A DNA stretch of 19,705 nucleotides from assembly GCA_964349045.1 (NCBI GenBank), contig CAYGFI010000089.1, positions 1 to 19,705 on the forward strand. The letters run 5' to 3'. The notes beneath the pieces were generated by a model that had not been told where the DNA came from, did not search any database, and worked only from the letters and a program-made list of their open reading frames with translations. Positions within the stretch are counted from its first letter, which is position 1; every line of letters starts with the position of its first letter. A program made the position numbers and the translations under genes. Positions 1 to 7,775 of this stretch are shown piece by piece. The stretch comes from JACJXF01 sp964349045. GTDB taxonomy: Bacteria > Bacteroidota > Bacteroidia > Bacteroidales > GCA-2748055.

Positions 1-227
1 CTATAATATCCACCTAAGATAAAAAAATAAATGGTATATGTCTATTTTTCCGTCAAAAAAGTCTGAAACAGTTTAAAATTTAATGTATAAACAGTGACCG
101 ATTTTACATTATAATTTGCATTTCGCTCATATACAGAAAGTTTTTCGAAGCAAAGTGGAGATTTGCATATAACTTTTCCCGCAAAGGACAAAAGGAGCGA
201 AAACTATTTTTCCACAGCCTTGCATGA
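1..227. other. Non-coding leader region with nested inverted repeats
   Basis: I see no convincing gene here. The stretch is AT-rich and holds three nested complementary pairs: 121-128 with 195-202 (TTTCGCTC/GAGCGAAA), 136-142 with 171-178 (GAAAGTT/AACTTTTC, one bulge), and 150-154 with 162-166 (GCAAA/TTTGC, 7-nt loop). They could fold into a long hairpin, but short AT-rich matches of this kind also arise by chance. It lies downstream of the helix-hairpin-helix gene, so it may instead be the 5' region of a gene off the left edge. Confidence 0.3.
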
Positions 228-1130
228 TTATTCAGAAGTATTATTTTCACCTGCTATTATATATGGCCTCAATCTATTAAACTCCTGCATGGTAATAATC
301 CGGTTTTCAAGCAGTTCATCGATATTTCTTATTGATCCTGCAAATTCTTTATATTTTACAAGACTTTCTGCAAGTCGAGGTGAAATATAAGGATGGCTTT
401 TAAAATCATTGATTGTGGCGGTATTCAGATTAATTTTTACCAGGAACAAGGTATCAATTATCACCTGATTCCTAAGGTTCTGTAGCTTTTCAGGGTCCAT
501 TCCCCGTATTTCAAGCAACTGATCAAGATTTATAAATCCACCTAACCGGTTACGGTACCTGATTATTTTACCGGCAAAATAGGGCCCTATACCGTTTACC
601 AATAGCAATTGTACAGAATCAGCCGAGTTTATTTCAACCAGTGTAACCGGGAATGAAAAAGGACCAAGAGTATCAATATCCTCTGAAACAGGAATTATAA
701 TATTAGCTTCCCAAAGATTGTAAATTGAATCAGAAAAACCGTAAAGTTTTTTCATGTCTTCTTTCTTTCTGAATTTACCTCCTGCCCCGCGATAGCGAAC
801 CAGATTTTTACTTAAAAATTCCGGAAATCCCATTTCTTCAAGTTCATCCGTGGTAACTATATTGGGATCAAAATCTCTGTATTCCGGCAAAAACCCTGTT
901 TCTTCCGGAAAAGTAAATGCTTCTTTCTTTTCATAGCTGATTTTTTCAAGGGATTTGATAAAACTATCAATTTCAGCCTGGTCCTCAGCTGTTAGCTTAA
1001 ATTTTTGAAATTCAGGTACAGGCATAAGAATCCTGAGAAAAAACGAAAAAATTATAAGTGCCGAAAGAATCACAATGATTCGTAATTCGGATCGGGAAAA
1101 GCTGAAGTATTCTCTTAAAAACCTTTTCAT
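228..1130 (-). CDS. Membrane-anchored helix-hairpin-helix (ComEA-like) protein
   Basis: A 300-residue protein with one membrane segment near the N-terminus (about residues 17-36, after a basic start) and three helix-hairpin-helix units in the rest. The units are around 94-135 (VTTDELEEMGF), 165-222 (VEINSADS, then VNGIGPYFAGKI) and 232-292 (KINLNTATINDF, then ISPRLAESLVKY). The INSA/LNTA lead-in followed by a GIG-type hairpin is typical of ComEA-like DNA-binding domains. ComEA binds incoming DNA in competent bacteria, but long multi-HhH proteins of this kind are common in Bacteroidetes without a proven role, so DNA binding is inferred from the fold. It starts at ATG 1130. Upstream lie an 8-mer repeat array and the previous gene's terminator, so it is probably transcribed on its own. 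Confidence 0.88.
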   Translation of the reverse strand: MKRFLREYFSFSRSELRIIVILSALIIFSFFLRILMPVPEFQKFKLTAEDQAEIDSFIKSLEKISYEKKEAFTFPEETGFLPEYRDFDPNIVTTDELEEMGFPEFLSKNLVRYRGAGGKFRKKEDMKKLYGFSDSIYNLWEANIIIPVSEDIDTLGPFSFPVTLVEINSADSVQLLLVNGIGPYFAGKIIRYRNRLGGFINLDQLLEIRGMDPEKLQNLRNQVIIDTLFLVKINLNTATINDFKSHPYISPRLAESLVKYKEFAGSIRNIDELLENRIITMQEFNRLRPYIIAGENNTSE

Positions 1131-1185
1131 AATACTTTATGTTCCGGGTTTTAAAAAATCAGCGTTTTAGTTTAGGTTTTTTATG

Positions 1186-1249
1186 GTGACGGGGTGATGA
1201 CGTGATGACGTGACGGGGTGACGACGTGATGTCGTGATGTCGTGATGTA
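1186..1249 (+). repeat. 8-bp tandem repeat array 1 (GTGACGNN/GTGATGNN)
   Basis: Eight consecutive 8-bp units in register: GTGACGGG, GTGATGAC twice, GTGACGGG, GTGACGAC, GTGATGTC twice and GTGATGTA, fading into GATGATAA. It lies between the start of the helix-hairpin-helix gene and the terminator of the upstream lipoprotein gene, so it would be in the 5' leader of the former. It belongs to the same family as the arrays at 8581, 8707, 9585 and 10169 but is the only one without an inverted partner nearby. Confidence 0.92.
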
Positions 1250-1262
1250 GATGATAACGGGC

Positions 1263-1303
1263 AAAAAAAAACTTTCCGGATGCTTTTAGACTCCCGGAAA
1301 GTT
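1263..1303 (-). terminator. Rho-independent terminator of the lipoprotein gene
   Basis: On the minus strand a perfect 10-bp stem (AACTTTCCGG at 1294-1303 pairing with CCGGAAAGTT at 1270-1279; 14-nt loop) is followed directly by nine T residues (1263-1271, overlapping the stem foot). This is a textbook intrinsic terminator, 27 bp past the lipoprotein stop codon at 1330. It separates that gene from the helix-hairpin-helix gene below. Confidence 0.92.
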
Positions 1304-1329
1304 CTTAGTATGGAAGGTATGTAAGAATT

Positions 1330-2220
1330 TTATTTCTGAACTTTAACTTCAAATGTAATTGAACCTGTATTCTCAGCTGTTAATGCCGTAATTTTTATAA
1401 GACCTTTTTTTGATGCGAAAGCTGAAGTAGGTGCAGTTTCGAAAGCAATAACATTATTTATTGCAATGTCATTAACTTTAGATGCGGTTAAACCGGTGGC
1501 CACTGCTGAAATTTCAGTATCGCTCGAAATTGCATCAAATTCTGCTGGTGTTAGGGTGGTTGCTCCTAAAACAGTAGCATTTTTGGTATTCCAGGTGGCT
1601 ATTCCAGAAGTTCCACTGGAAAAAACCGATTGTGCATCAGCATCAGAAGGAGCAGCAATAGTAGCTTTATTCGTTGCACCATAGAAATATACAAAATCAA
1701 CTTTGTTTGAGTTTGTTTTTGCATCGGCTAAAACATAGACTGAGCCATCAATCGATGCAAATGAACTGCCAATATCATTATTCTGGCTGGCGCCTAAAAC
1801 TTTATCTGTATAGGAAGTTATAGTCGGAGCGGGTTCATTAACTGTAACAGTAATGGTTTTAGTATCACTCAATCCTTCCTTATCGGTCAGGATGAATGTG
1901 TATTGATAGGTACCTGCTTCTTCCTGATAAGTAGAATAACTATCCTGATCACCGGTATTAATATTAGTTTTCGGATAACCAGTCAGATCAACATTAGCCA
2001 GCCTGATTGTAAAACTTGTTAATTTGGCATCTCCCTGGGTAAGAAGACATTTAAATGAAAAGTCTTGATCTGTTTCAACGGTAGCATTGGCGGTAATAAG
2101 ATCAGTTCCTGCAATAAAATCGATAGTTGGACCTATTGGTTCAGTTTCTTCTGTGCAGGAGGTAATAAAACCAAAAAAGAATAATGTTAAAGCAATAAAA
2201 AATAATTTGATTGTTTTCAT
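1330..2220 (-). CDS. Putative lipoprotein with PKD-like domain
   Basis: A 296-residue protein with a clear lipoprotein signal: basic start, hydrophobic stretch, and lipobox FITSC with the acylated cysteine at residue 22. An Ig/PKD-like beta domain covers about residues 32-128 and ends in the strand TKTITVTVNEP. The C-terminal half (about 130-296) is rich in Ala, Thr and Ser, looks beta-structured, and is unfamiliar to me. Lipoproteins like this in Bacteroidetes often sit at the outer membrane and bind glycans or other proteins, but there is no SusC/SusD partner here, so no substrate can be proposed. The gene is monocistronic, ends in a strong terminator, and starts at ATG 2220. Function unknown. 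Confidence 0.85.
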   Translation of the reverse strand: MKTIKLFFIALTLFFFGFITSCTEETEPIGPTIDFIAGTDLITANATVETDQDFSFKCLLTQGDAKLTSFTIRLANVDLTGYPKTNINTGDQDSYSTYQEEAGTYQYTFILTDKEGLSDTKTITVTVNEPAPTITSYTDKVLGASQNNDIGSSFASIDGSVYVLADAKTNSNKVDFVYFYGATNKATIAAPSDADAQSVFSSGTSGIATWNTKNATVLGATTLTPAEFDAISSDTEISAVATGLTASKVNDIAINNVIAFETAPTSAFASKKGLIKITALTAENTGSITFEVKVQK

Positions 2221-2366
2221 AATTTATAAAATTAGGTAAGACAAATTTTGGATATTTAAAATACTAAACGAAATTTTTCAGTTTAATTGTATTAAACAAC
2301 TTTTTTTTAGTTGGGTTCAATAAATAACCCGGTTATTAAAATTTTACTTTTTTGCAGAAGTTATAA
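2221..2366. other. AT-rich intergenic gap with short hairpins
   Basis: This gap lies between the lipoprotein start and the aldolase stop, both on the minus strand. It contains GTTTAAT-TGT-ATTAAAC (2281-2297) followed on the plus strand by eight T residues (2301-2308), and AATAACC-C-GGTTATT (2323-2337). Neither is followed by a U-tract on the minus strand, so I cannot assign them confidently as the aldolase terminator. Confidence 0.3.
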
Positions 2367-3446
2367 TTAAAGTCGGTTAATATTATTCAGATCGTTAAAA
2401 GCAATTTTAAGTCTTTCAATGATTGCCACTTCACCTTCCCTTAACCAAACGCGGGGATCGTATTTTTTCTTATTGGGTTTGTCTTCTCCTTCGGGATTAC
2501 CGATCTGGCCCTGAAGATAGCCATGGTTTTTTGCTTCATAATTCCTGATCCCATCCCAGAATGCCCACTGTGTGTCGGTATCGATATTCATTTTTATAAC
2601 TCCATAGCCGATAGCTTCACGGATCTCCTCATGGGTAGATCCTGATCCGCCATGGAATACAAAGTTCACGGGTTTTTCAGCAGTTTTGTATTTCTTTTGA
2701 ATATACACCTGTGAATTATGAAGGATTTTCGGGGTTAGTTTCACGTTTCCGGGTTTGTAAACTCCATGGACGTTACCGAAAGATGCAGCAATGGTAAAGT
2801 TTGGAGATATTTTTCCCAGTTCTTCATAAGCAAAGGCCACATCTTCAGGCTGTGTGTATAACATTGCATTATCCAATCCTGAATTATCGACTCCGTCTTC
2901 TTCACCGCCGGTAACTCCCAGTTCAATTTCGAGAGTCATTCCAATTTTACTCATACGGGTAAGATACTTTTTACAGATCTCAATGTTTTCTTTCAGTGGT
3001 TCTTCGGAAAGATCAAGCATGTGAGAGGAATACAAGGGTTTCCCGTATTTTGCAAAATGCTTTTCACCATAATCAAGCAATCCATCGATCCAGGGAAGCA
3101 GTTTTTTTGCACAATGGTCTGTATGCAGTACAATCGGGACTCCATATAATTCGGACATCATATGCACATGTTTTGCTCCGGATATACATCCGGCAATAGC
3201 TGCCTGTTGATTTTCATTTGATAATGATTTTCCGGCATAAAAAATACCGCCTCCATTTGAGAACTGAATAATAACAGGAGAGTTAACCACTTTAGAAGCT
3301 TCAATTACCGCGTTAACCGAGTTAGTGCTGACTACATTCACGGCAGGAAGTGCAAAGCCATTTGCTTTGGCAATACTGAATACTTTTTGAAGATCGTTAC
3401 CCGTTACAACGCCAGGTTTTACAACATCGAGAATTTTTTGAGACAT
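2367..3446 (-). CDS. fbaA: Class II fructose-bisphosphate aldolase
   Basis: This 359-residue enzyme reversibly cleaves fructose 1,6-bisphosphate to dihydroxyacetone phosphate and glyceraldehyde 3-phosphate in glycolysis and gluconeogenesis. Motifs of the class IIA (E. coli FbaA) type are present: the metal-binding HTDHC, ELGVTGGEEDGVDN with its catalytic and metal acidic residues, FGNVHGVYKPGNV, and VFHGGSGS followed by KMNIDTDTQWA, which bind the substrate phosphate. Length fits the family (about 350-360). I chose ATG 3446, giving MSQKILDVV. An in-frame TTG at 3491 would add 15 residues, but the best promoter -7 box (3489-3496) overlaps it. The gene stands alone on its strand. Confidence 0.96.
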   Translation of the reverse strand: MSQKILDVVKPGVVTGNDLQKVFSIAKANGFALPAVNVVSTNSVNAVIEASKVVNSPVIIQFSNGGGIFYAGKSLSNENQQAAIAGCISGAKHVHMMSELYGVPIVLHTDHCAKKLLPWIDGLLDYGEKHFAKYGKPLYSSHMLDLSEEPLKENIEICKKYLTRMSKIGMTLEIELGVTGGEEDGVDNSGLDNAMLYTQPEDVAFAYEELGKISPNFTIAASFGNVHGVYKPGNVKLTPKILHNSQVYIQKKYKTAEKPVNFVFHGGSGSTHEEIREAIGYGVIKMNIDTDTQWAFWDGIRNYEAKNHGYLQGQIGNPEGEDKPNKKKYDPRVWLREGEVAIIERLKIAFNDLNNINRL

Positions 3447-3488
3447 GATAGAATATTTAAGTGTTAAAAGTTCCAGAATAGATTTCGG

Positions 3489-3496
3489 CAAATTTA
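3489..3496 (-). promoter_or_regulatory. Putative -7 box of the aldolase promoter
   Basis: On the minus strand this reads TAAATTTG, an exact match to the Bacteroidetes -7 consensus TAnnTTTG, 43 bp before the chosen aldolase start. The -33 region is weak: the nearest candidate is TCTG at 3519-3522 with a 22-bp gap, versus TTTG at about 19. AT-rich DNA makes single-box matches common. Confidence 0.45.
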
Positions 3497-3528
3497 TAAA
3501 TAAAAAAGGAATTGAGAACAGAATTTTG

Positions 3529-3664
3529 AAGGTAGAATTTAGAATTTAGAATGTAGAATGTAGAATGTAGAATTTAGAATTTAGAATTTAGAATCTGGAA
3601 TTATTCCCATGACTTATTAATTCCACCGTCTGAATTTATCCTTCTAAATTCTGAATTCTACCTT
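3529..3664. repeat. Inverted repeat flanking the tamL 3' end
   Basis: The 23-bp arm at 3529-3551 (starting AAGGTAGAATTTAGAA) matches the reverse complement of 3642-3664 at 22 of 23 positions. The left arm merges into the 7-mer array at 3533-3595; the right arm touches the tamL stop codon. About 90 nt separate them, so a transcript reading out of tamL could form a long stem. It may act as a terminator-like structure or be the end of a repeat element. Confidence 0.8.
3533..3595 (+). repeat. 7-bp tandem repeat array (TAGAATT/TAGAATG)
   Basis: Nine exact-period 7-bp units: TAGAATT twice, TAGAATG three times, TAGAATT three times, and TAGAATC. It sits upstream of the aldolase promoter and downstream of the tamL-like gene. 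This family differs from the 8-bp GTGACGNN family in the window. Confidence 0.93.
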
Positions 3665-5994
3665 TAAAAAGGGTATCCAATACCGAGGTTCAGCACAAAA
3701 TCCCCTTTACCCGGTTTTCGGTTTCCAAAAACCCACTTCTGACCATTGGGGAATATGGGATCCCGGGTTTTAATTCCCAGGTCGAAGCGGAAAATGAAAA
3801 ATGAAAAATCAAAACGGGTACCAAAACCTGTTCCGACTGCTATATCTTTGTAGAACTTATCCAGAAAAAACTGTGCGCCTTCCCTATCGTCGTTTTTATT
3901 TATGGCCCATATATTCCCCGCGTCCACAAACAAAGCTCCTTCAAGAACCCAGATAAGTTTAAAACGGTATTCAAAGTTTGCTTCCAGCTTAATATCAGCT
4001 GTCTGGTTGTTATAGGTGCCCTGCACCAGTTCCTTATAAGAGCCCGGACCCAGGCCCCTTACCTGCCAGGCACGAATACTATTGGCTCCACCCGAAAAAT
4101 ACTTTTTCTCAAAGGGTAATGCAGTGGAATTTTTATAGGGAAGTCCGGCCCCGGCAAATACCCGGTAAACAATACTGTTATCCGGATTCAGAATGTTATA
4201 AAATCTGAAATCCACATCTCCTCTTATGTATTGGGCAAAATCGGTATTAAATAATTTATAAACGCCATCTGATTTTTCAGCTCCGCTGACCTTATACGCG
4301 GAGTAGAGCATATTCCCGGCCGATTCGGCATTAAACCTGAGATAAATGAAATCCTGACTCCTTTTCAGATTCTGGTTGGTGAAAATCAGACTGTAATTGG
4401 TAACTGTAACCAGGTGTGGCTGATAGGAATAATAAATGTAACGACCTTCAAGCCAGGCGATAAATTCAGGCGATTTATAAGGGATTTGGACCAGGTTGAT
4501 CTCAATGGGATTAATAATATGTGTAAAAAACGCGTTTCCTTTCCAGACATATCCAAATGATGCGTTGGCCACTGTGCGCGCATAATCGGGTCTTGACTGA
4601 TAGTTATATGCCAGTTTCAGCGTTGTTTTGGGATTGTATTTTTTGATAAACTGCTCTGTGCGAAACGGAAGGAGGAATTTCGGAATGTTCAATGTCGCTT
4701 CAGTACCCAGCTCAATCATGTTTCCAAAATTGCTGGAACTGCTTTCTTTCAGGGTTTCAATAGCCCCTTTAAAACGTAAATCAAAATTTTCCGCTCCTCT
4801 GAAAAGATTTCTGTGCTGGTATATCAGATTTCCTCCTCCCCCGATGTTACCAGAGGAGTTGGTCCCCTCAAGTTCAATCGCATAACTTTGCAGGATAAAG
4901 GGAGTAAGTTGAATATTGCAATGCAACCGTCGCATAGCCAGTTCTTCCTGTCCCGGTTCTTCTTCAAAATCAATTGTAACCAGCCTGAAAAGCTGCAGGG
5001 ATGATAGATTCCGGTAAGTTTGATTTACATTATCCAGGTTATAGATCTCGCCCGGAATAACATAATCTGAGCTAAGTACCACTCCGGGTTTCACATTTTG
5101 TTTTTCATTGAAAAGAATGTTGATGTTATCAACGATTATTGTATCGAGTCCGGCAAAGTAGTTGCTTCTATCTGTAAGAGCTTCCCGGGGATTAAAATTT
5201 GTAAGTATGGAAACATCACCGATCTGGTACCTGGGATGCGACATCTCTTCAAAGCTTCCGTCAGCATAATATTGCCGGTATTTTTTTATTACGAGCGTCA
5301 CATCTATCTTATGACTATGCCTTATGCTATCAGCCTGATAAAATATATATTCTTTTGAAAAGTTAAAGAACCCATTATTTTTCAACAGTTTTTCAAGTCT
5401 TTCCCGCTCTGACGAAAGTATATCCACATCGAAATTATTATCGCGTTTCAGAAGACACATTGCTGAATCCGGAAGTATGTATTGAGCCAGATTATCATCT
5501 TCAAACTTATATGTAATATCATGGATGAGATAAGGATCGTGAAGTTCAAGATAATAAATAACTTTTGCCCTTTTCTTCTTGTAAAGAATGGTGTCGTTTA
5601 CTACAGCATTATAATAGCCCTTATTTACCAGATAAAGTTGCAACTGGCCGGTAGTTTTTGCTGTCTGAAATGCGTCGAGTATTACCGGCTCTTCACCTAT
5701 GGTACGCAGCCACCGGTTCCACCAATTGGTTTTATTTTCGCGGGAGAGGTTGTAAACAGATAAATGAAACTTAAGCCCAAGAATTTTTTTATTGGGCTTT
5801 TGCTTGATATAAGTTCTCAGTTCATCCTGGTTTATCTTTTTTGTTTCCGATTTAACCTGGTACTTATCAAGCAGGTACTTGTCTTTTGGGACATACTTGG
5901 TACTTCCGCAGGAATATATAATTCCGGACAAAAGAATTATCACCGGCAGTATCGGACGGACAGTAATACCAATTTTCCGTTTCTGTACCAACAA
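3664..5994 (-). CDS. tamL: TamL-like outer membrane lipoprotein, BamA/TamA (Omp85) family
   Basis: A protein of about 776 residues that probably helps insert proteins into the outer membrane as part of a TAM-like complex; Bacteroidetes carry TamL, a lipidated TamA relative. It has a lipoprotein signal (LLSGIIYSCGS, acylated Cys) followed by KYVPKDKYLLDKYQV, then POTRA-like alpha/beta segments and a C-terminal 16-strand-type barrel. The barrel carries the Omp85 loop signature GGANSIRAWQVRGLGPG (about residue 640) and ends in aromatic-terminated NLGIGYPF, as Omp85 barrels do. The start is uncertain. The frame is open to a TTG at 6093 with ATGs at 6084 and 6051, but these give an unusually long run before the signal peptide. 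TTG at 5994 or 5991 gives a normal lipoprotein leader. It is divergent from the trmH-like gene. Confidence 0.85.
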   Translation of the reverse strand: MLVQKRKIGITVRPILPVIILLSGIIYSCGSTKYVPKDKYLLDKYQVKSETKKINQDELRTYIKQKPNKKILGLKFHLSVYNLSRENKTNWWNRWLRTIGEEPVILDAFQTAKTTGQLQLYLVNKGYYNAVVNDTILYKKKRAKVIYYLELHDPYLIHDITYKFEDDNLAQYILPDSAMCLLKRDNNFDVDILSSERERLEKLLKNNGFFNFSKEYIFYQADSIRHSHKIDVTLVIKKYRQYYADGSFEEMSHPRYQIGDVSILTNFNPREALTDRSNYFAGLDTIIVDNINILFNEKQNVKPGVVLSSDYVIPGEIYNLDNVNQTYRNLSSLQLFRLVTIDFEEEPGQEELAMRRLHCNIQLTPFILQSYAIELEGTNSSGNIGGGGNLIYQHRNLFRGAENFDLRFKGAIETLKESSSSNFGNMIELGTEATLNIPKFLLPFRTEQFIKKYNPKTTLKLAYNYQSRPDYARTVANASFGYVWKGNAFFTHIINPIEINLVQIPYKSPEFIAWLEGRYIYYSYQPHLVTVTNYSLIFTNQNLKRSQDFIYLRFNAESAGNMLYSAYKVSGAEKSDGVYKLFNTDFAQYIRGDVDFRFYNILNPDNSIVYRVFAGAGLPYKNSTALPFEKKYFSGGANSIRAWQVRGLGPGSYKELVQGTYNNQTADIKLEANFEYRFKLIWVLEGALFVDAGNIWAINKNDDREGAQFFLDKFYKDIAVGTGFGTRFDFSFFIFRFDLGIKTRDPIFPNGQKWVFGNRKPGKGDFVLNLGIGYPF

Positions 5995-6082
5995 GACTAT
6001 GGATTTATTAAATTCACCGTAAATATACTTAACTTGAGCCAAGGATTGCATATTTTTACAAATCCCATGAAATAAATTCAGC

Positions 6083-6877
6083 ATGTTATCCAATAATCAA
6101 ATTAAAATCTATTCTTCCCTCAGAATTAAAAAATACAGGGATACGCACCACAAATTTCTTGCCGAGGGAGAAAAAATTGCGCTCGATATAATCAATTCAC
6201 CCTCCTGTATTTTCAAAATTCAAAAACTGATTGCTTCTCCGGAATTTCTTAAAGAGAATATATTTCCGACTTTAAAGGGAATACCTGAGGTTGTGGAGGC
6301 AAGTGATGAAATGCTCAGAAAAATTTCTTCACTCAGCACTCCCAATAAAGCGATCCTTGTTTGCGAATTACCGGAATATACTCCTGACTTTAAAGAGGTA
6401 TCTGGAGAATTGAGTCTATTTCTCGACGACATCCGCGATCCGGGGAACCTGGGAACCATCATACGAACGGCCGACTGGTTTGGAATTCATCATATTTTCT
6501 GCAGCCAGGAAAGTGTTGATGTTTATAATCCCAAAGTCGTACAAGCCACGATGGGCGCATTGTGCAGGGTAAAAGTCTATTATATGGAAACTTCTTTACT
6601 TTTAACAGAACTGGGAAAAATTGATTCTTTTCCATTCATTGGCACACTTCTGGAAGGTGATAATATTTATACTTCCGAACTTCCGTTCAGGGGGATTATT
6701 ATTCTGGGTAATGAATCGAGAGGAATCTCTGAAAAGTTACAGGCAGCGCTAAATTACCGGCTTACTATCCCATCGCAGGCTAACCGTTCTGAACGTTCTG
6801 AGTCATTAAATGTAGCCACAGCGGCGGCGGTCGTGATGGCCGAGTTCAGAAGAAGGCAGTTTTCCTACTCGAAATGA
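6083..6877 (+). CDS. TrmH/SpoU-family RNA 2'-O-methyltransferase
   Basis: A 264-residue SPOUT-class enzyme that transfers methyl from S-adenosylmethionine to a ribose 2'-OH in rRNA or tRNA. All three SpoU motifs are intact: motif 1 DPGNLGTIIRTA (119-130) with the catalytic Arg, motif 2 IILGNESRGIS (206-216), and motif 3 IPSQ followed by SLNVATA (229-247), which form the trefoil-knot SAM site. An N-terminal substrate-binding domain covers about residues 5-95 (FLAEGEKIALD). The target base cannot be told from sequence. It is divergent from tamL and its 3' end overlaps the porT-like 3' end by 13 bp, tail to tail. Confidence 0.93.
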   Translation: MLSNNQIKIYSSLRIKKYRDTHHKFLAEGEKIALDIINSPSCIFKIQKLIASPEFLKENIFPTLKGIPEVVEASDEMLRKISSLSTPNKAILVCELPEYTPDFKEVSGELSLFLDDIRDPGNLGTIIRTADWFGIHHIFCSQESVDVYNPKVVQATMGALCRVKVYYMETSLLLTELGKIDSFPFIGTLLEGDNIYTSELPFRGIIILGNESRGISEKLQAALNYRLTIPSQANRSERSESLNVATAAAVVMAEFRRRQFSYSK

Positions 6878-7614
6878 AAAGATAAGCCGACAATGTAGGC
6901 ATTAATTTTATCGATAGATGCCATATAATTCTGATTACTTTTTGCATCACGAACCAAAAGATCGAATAACCCGACCCCTAATTTAATTTCTGTGGAAAAC
7001 TTGAAAAACGGAAGGTACCAATCAACTCCCACTCCTATTTCATAATAAATATCACCGGGTTTAAACCTGAGTTCATCCTGTTTACGTGCCGCCATATCGT
7101 AACGGTAATTAACTCCCCCGAGAATATAGGGCCGATAATTATTAAGCCTGTTAGAGCGGTACTTCAGATCGAGCGGGAAATCAAGATAACTTGATTCAAT
7201 ATCAACTGTTCCAACTAATGACTGGTTGTCATCTTTATAAAAACTAATGGTTCTGGATCCAAAACTGATACCCGGCAAAAACCTCAGATCAAGATTATCG
7301 CCCAGTTTGAGGTTCGATACAATCTGCACCTGAAAACCCGGATTGATTTTGGTGACATCAGGTATTAATAAAGGACTTGTTATAGTATCTGCTTTCAGGC
7401 TGCGTTTAATCGCAAGATCCATTGTGTTTACCCCAACGGAAAAACCAAAATGCACCAGCTTATTATCATATCCGGGATCGTTCCATGGTTTTTTTACCTG
7501 GGCGGAAACCAGGATAGGAAAAGAAAGCAATATGATTACCTGGAAAAAGTGTCTCAAACGATTGGGATTTGGTTTATTAAACGAATCCGGTGTAAAAATA
7601 GTATAAATGAACAA
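6865..7614 (-). CDS. porT: PorT-like outer membrane beta-barrel protein (type IX secretion)
   Basis: A 249-residue predicted outer membrane barrel. It has a signal peptide ending FPILVSAQ, then KLVHFGFSVGVNTMDL and alternating beta strands (NLDLRFLPGISFGSR, YLDFPLDLKYRS, YRPYILGGVNYRYD), ending YIVGLSFHFE. Length and pattern fit PorT (about 240 residues in Porphyromonas gingivalis), which is needed for type IX secretion and gliding. Lying just downstream of ubiE on the same strand supports this, as I recall that adjacency from Bacteroidetes genomes. No ATG is available: the frame opens at TTG 7614, and TTG 7557 would give a compact leader (MRHFFQVIILLSF). A general PorT-family barrel of another role is the alternative. 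Confidence 0.8.
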   Translation of the reverse strand: MFIYTIFTPDSFNKPNPNRLRHFFQVIILLSFPILVSAQVKKPWNDPGYDNKLVHFGFSVGVNTMDLAIKRSLKADTITSPLLIPDVTKINPGFQVQIVSNLKLGDNLDLRFLPGISFGSRTISFYKDDNQSLVGTVDIESSYLDFPLDLKYRSNRLNNYRPYILGGVNYRYDMAARKQDELRFKPGDIYYEIGVGVDWYLPFFKFSTEIKLGVGLFDLLVRDAKSNQNYMASIDKINAYIVGLSFHFE

Positions 7615-7654
7615 CTTTACTAACTACTCAATTAACAAATTCGTGTTTTGTTAA

Positions 7655-7770
7655 GCGCGATGACGCAAAGTCGCGAGGGAAACGCAATTTTTTTACAAAT
7701 TTATTAAATGGCACAGGAGTGTTAAAGAAATTATTTTTTATTTGAGTTTTAAAACTTCGCCTTTGTGCTT
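7655..7770. repeat. GC-rich dispersed repeat (GACGCAAAG family) in two orientations
   Basis: 7655-7687 reads GCGCGATGACGCAAAG followed by TCGCGAGGGAAACGCAA, and contains CGCGA/TCGCG (7656-7660, 7671-7675) able to form a small hairpin. At 7755-7770 the related motif occurs in the opposite orientation (complement AAGCACAAAGGCGAAG). Both are markedly richer in GC than the flanks and sit between porT and ubiE. I recall similar degenerate GCAAAG/GCGAAG repeats between genes in many Bacteroidetes; the role is unknown. Confidence 0.6.
7696..7726 (-). promoter_or_regulatory. Putative promoter of the porT-like gene
   Basis: On the minus strand, 7696-7703 reads TAAATTTG (exact TAnnTTTG) and 7723-7726 reads TTTA (3 of 4 to the -33 TTTG), with the consensus 19-bp gap. 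It would give a leader of roughly 75 nt containing the GC-rich repeat, so porT may be transcribed separately from ubiE. Confidence 0.5.
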
Positions 7771-7775
7771 AATTA

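Noticed and set aside
163..390. 75-codon plus-strand open frame
   Set aside because: It mostly overlaps the helix-hairpin-helix gene on the other strand and has no motif.
3447..3491. N-terminal extension of the aldolase from TTG 3491
   Set aside because: ATG 3446 gives the family-typical start, and the putative -7 promoter box overlaps the extension.
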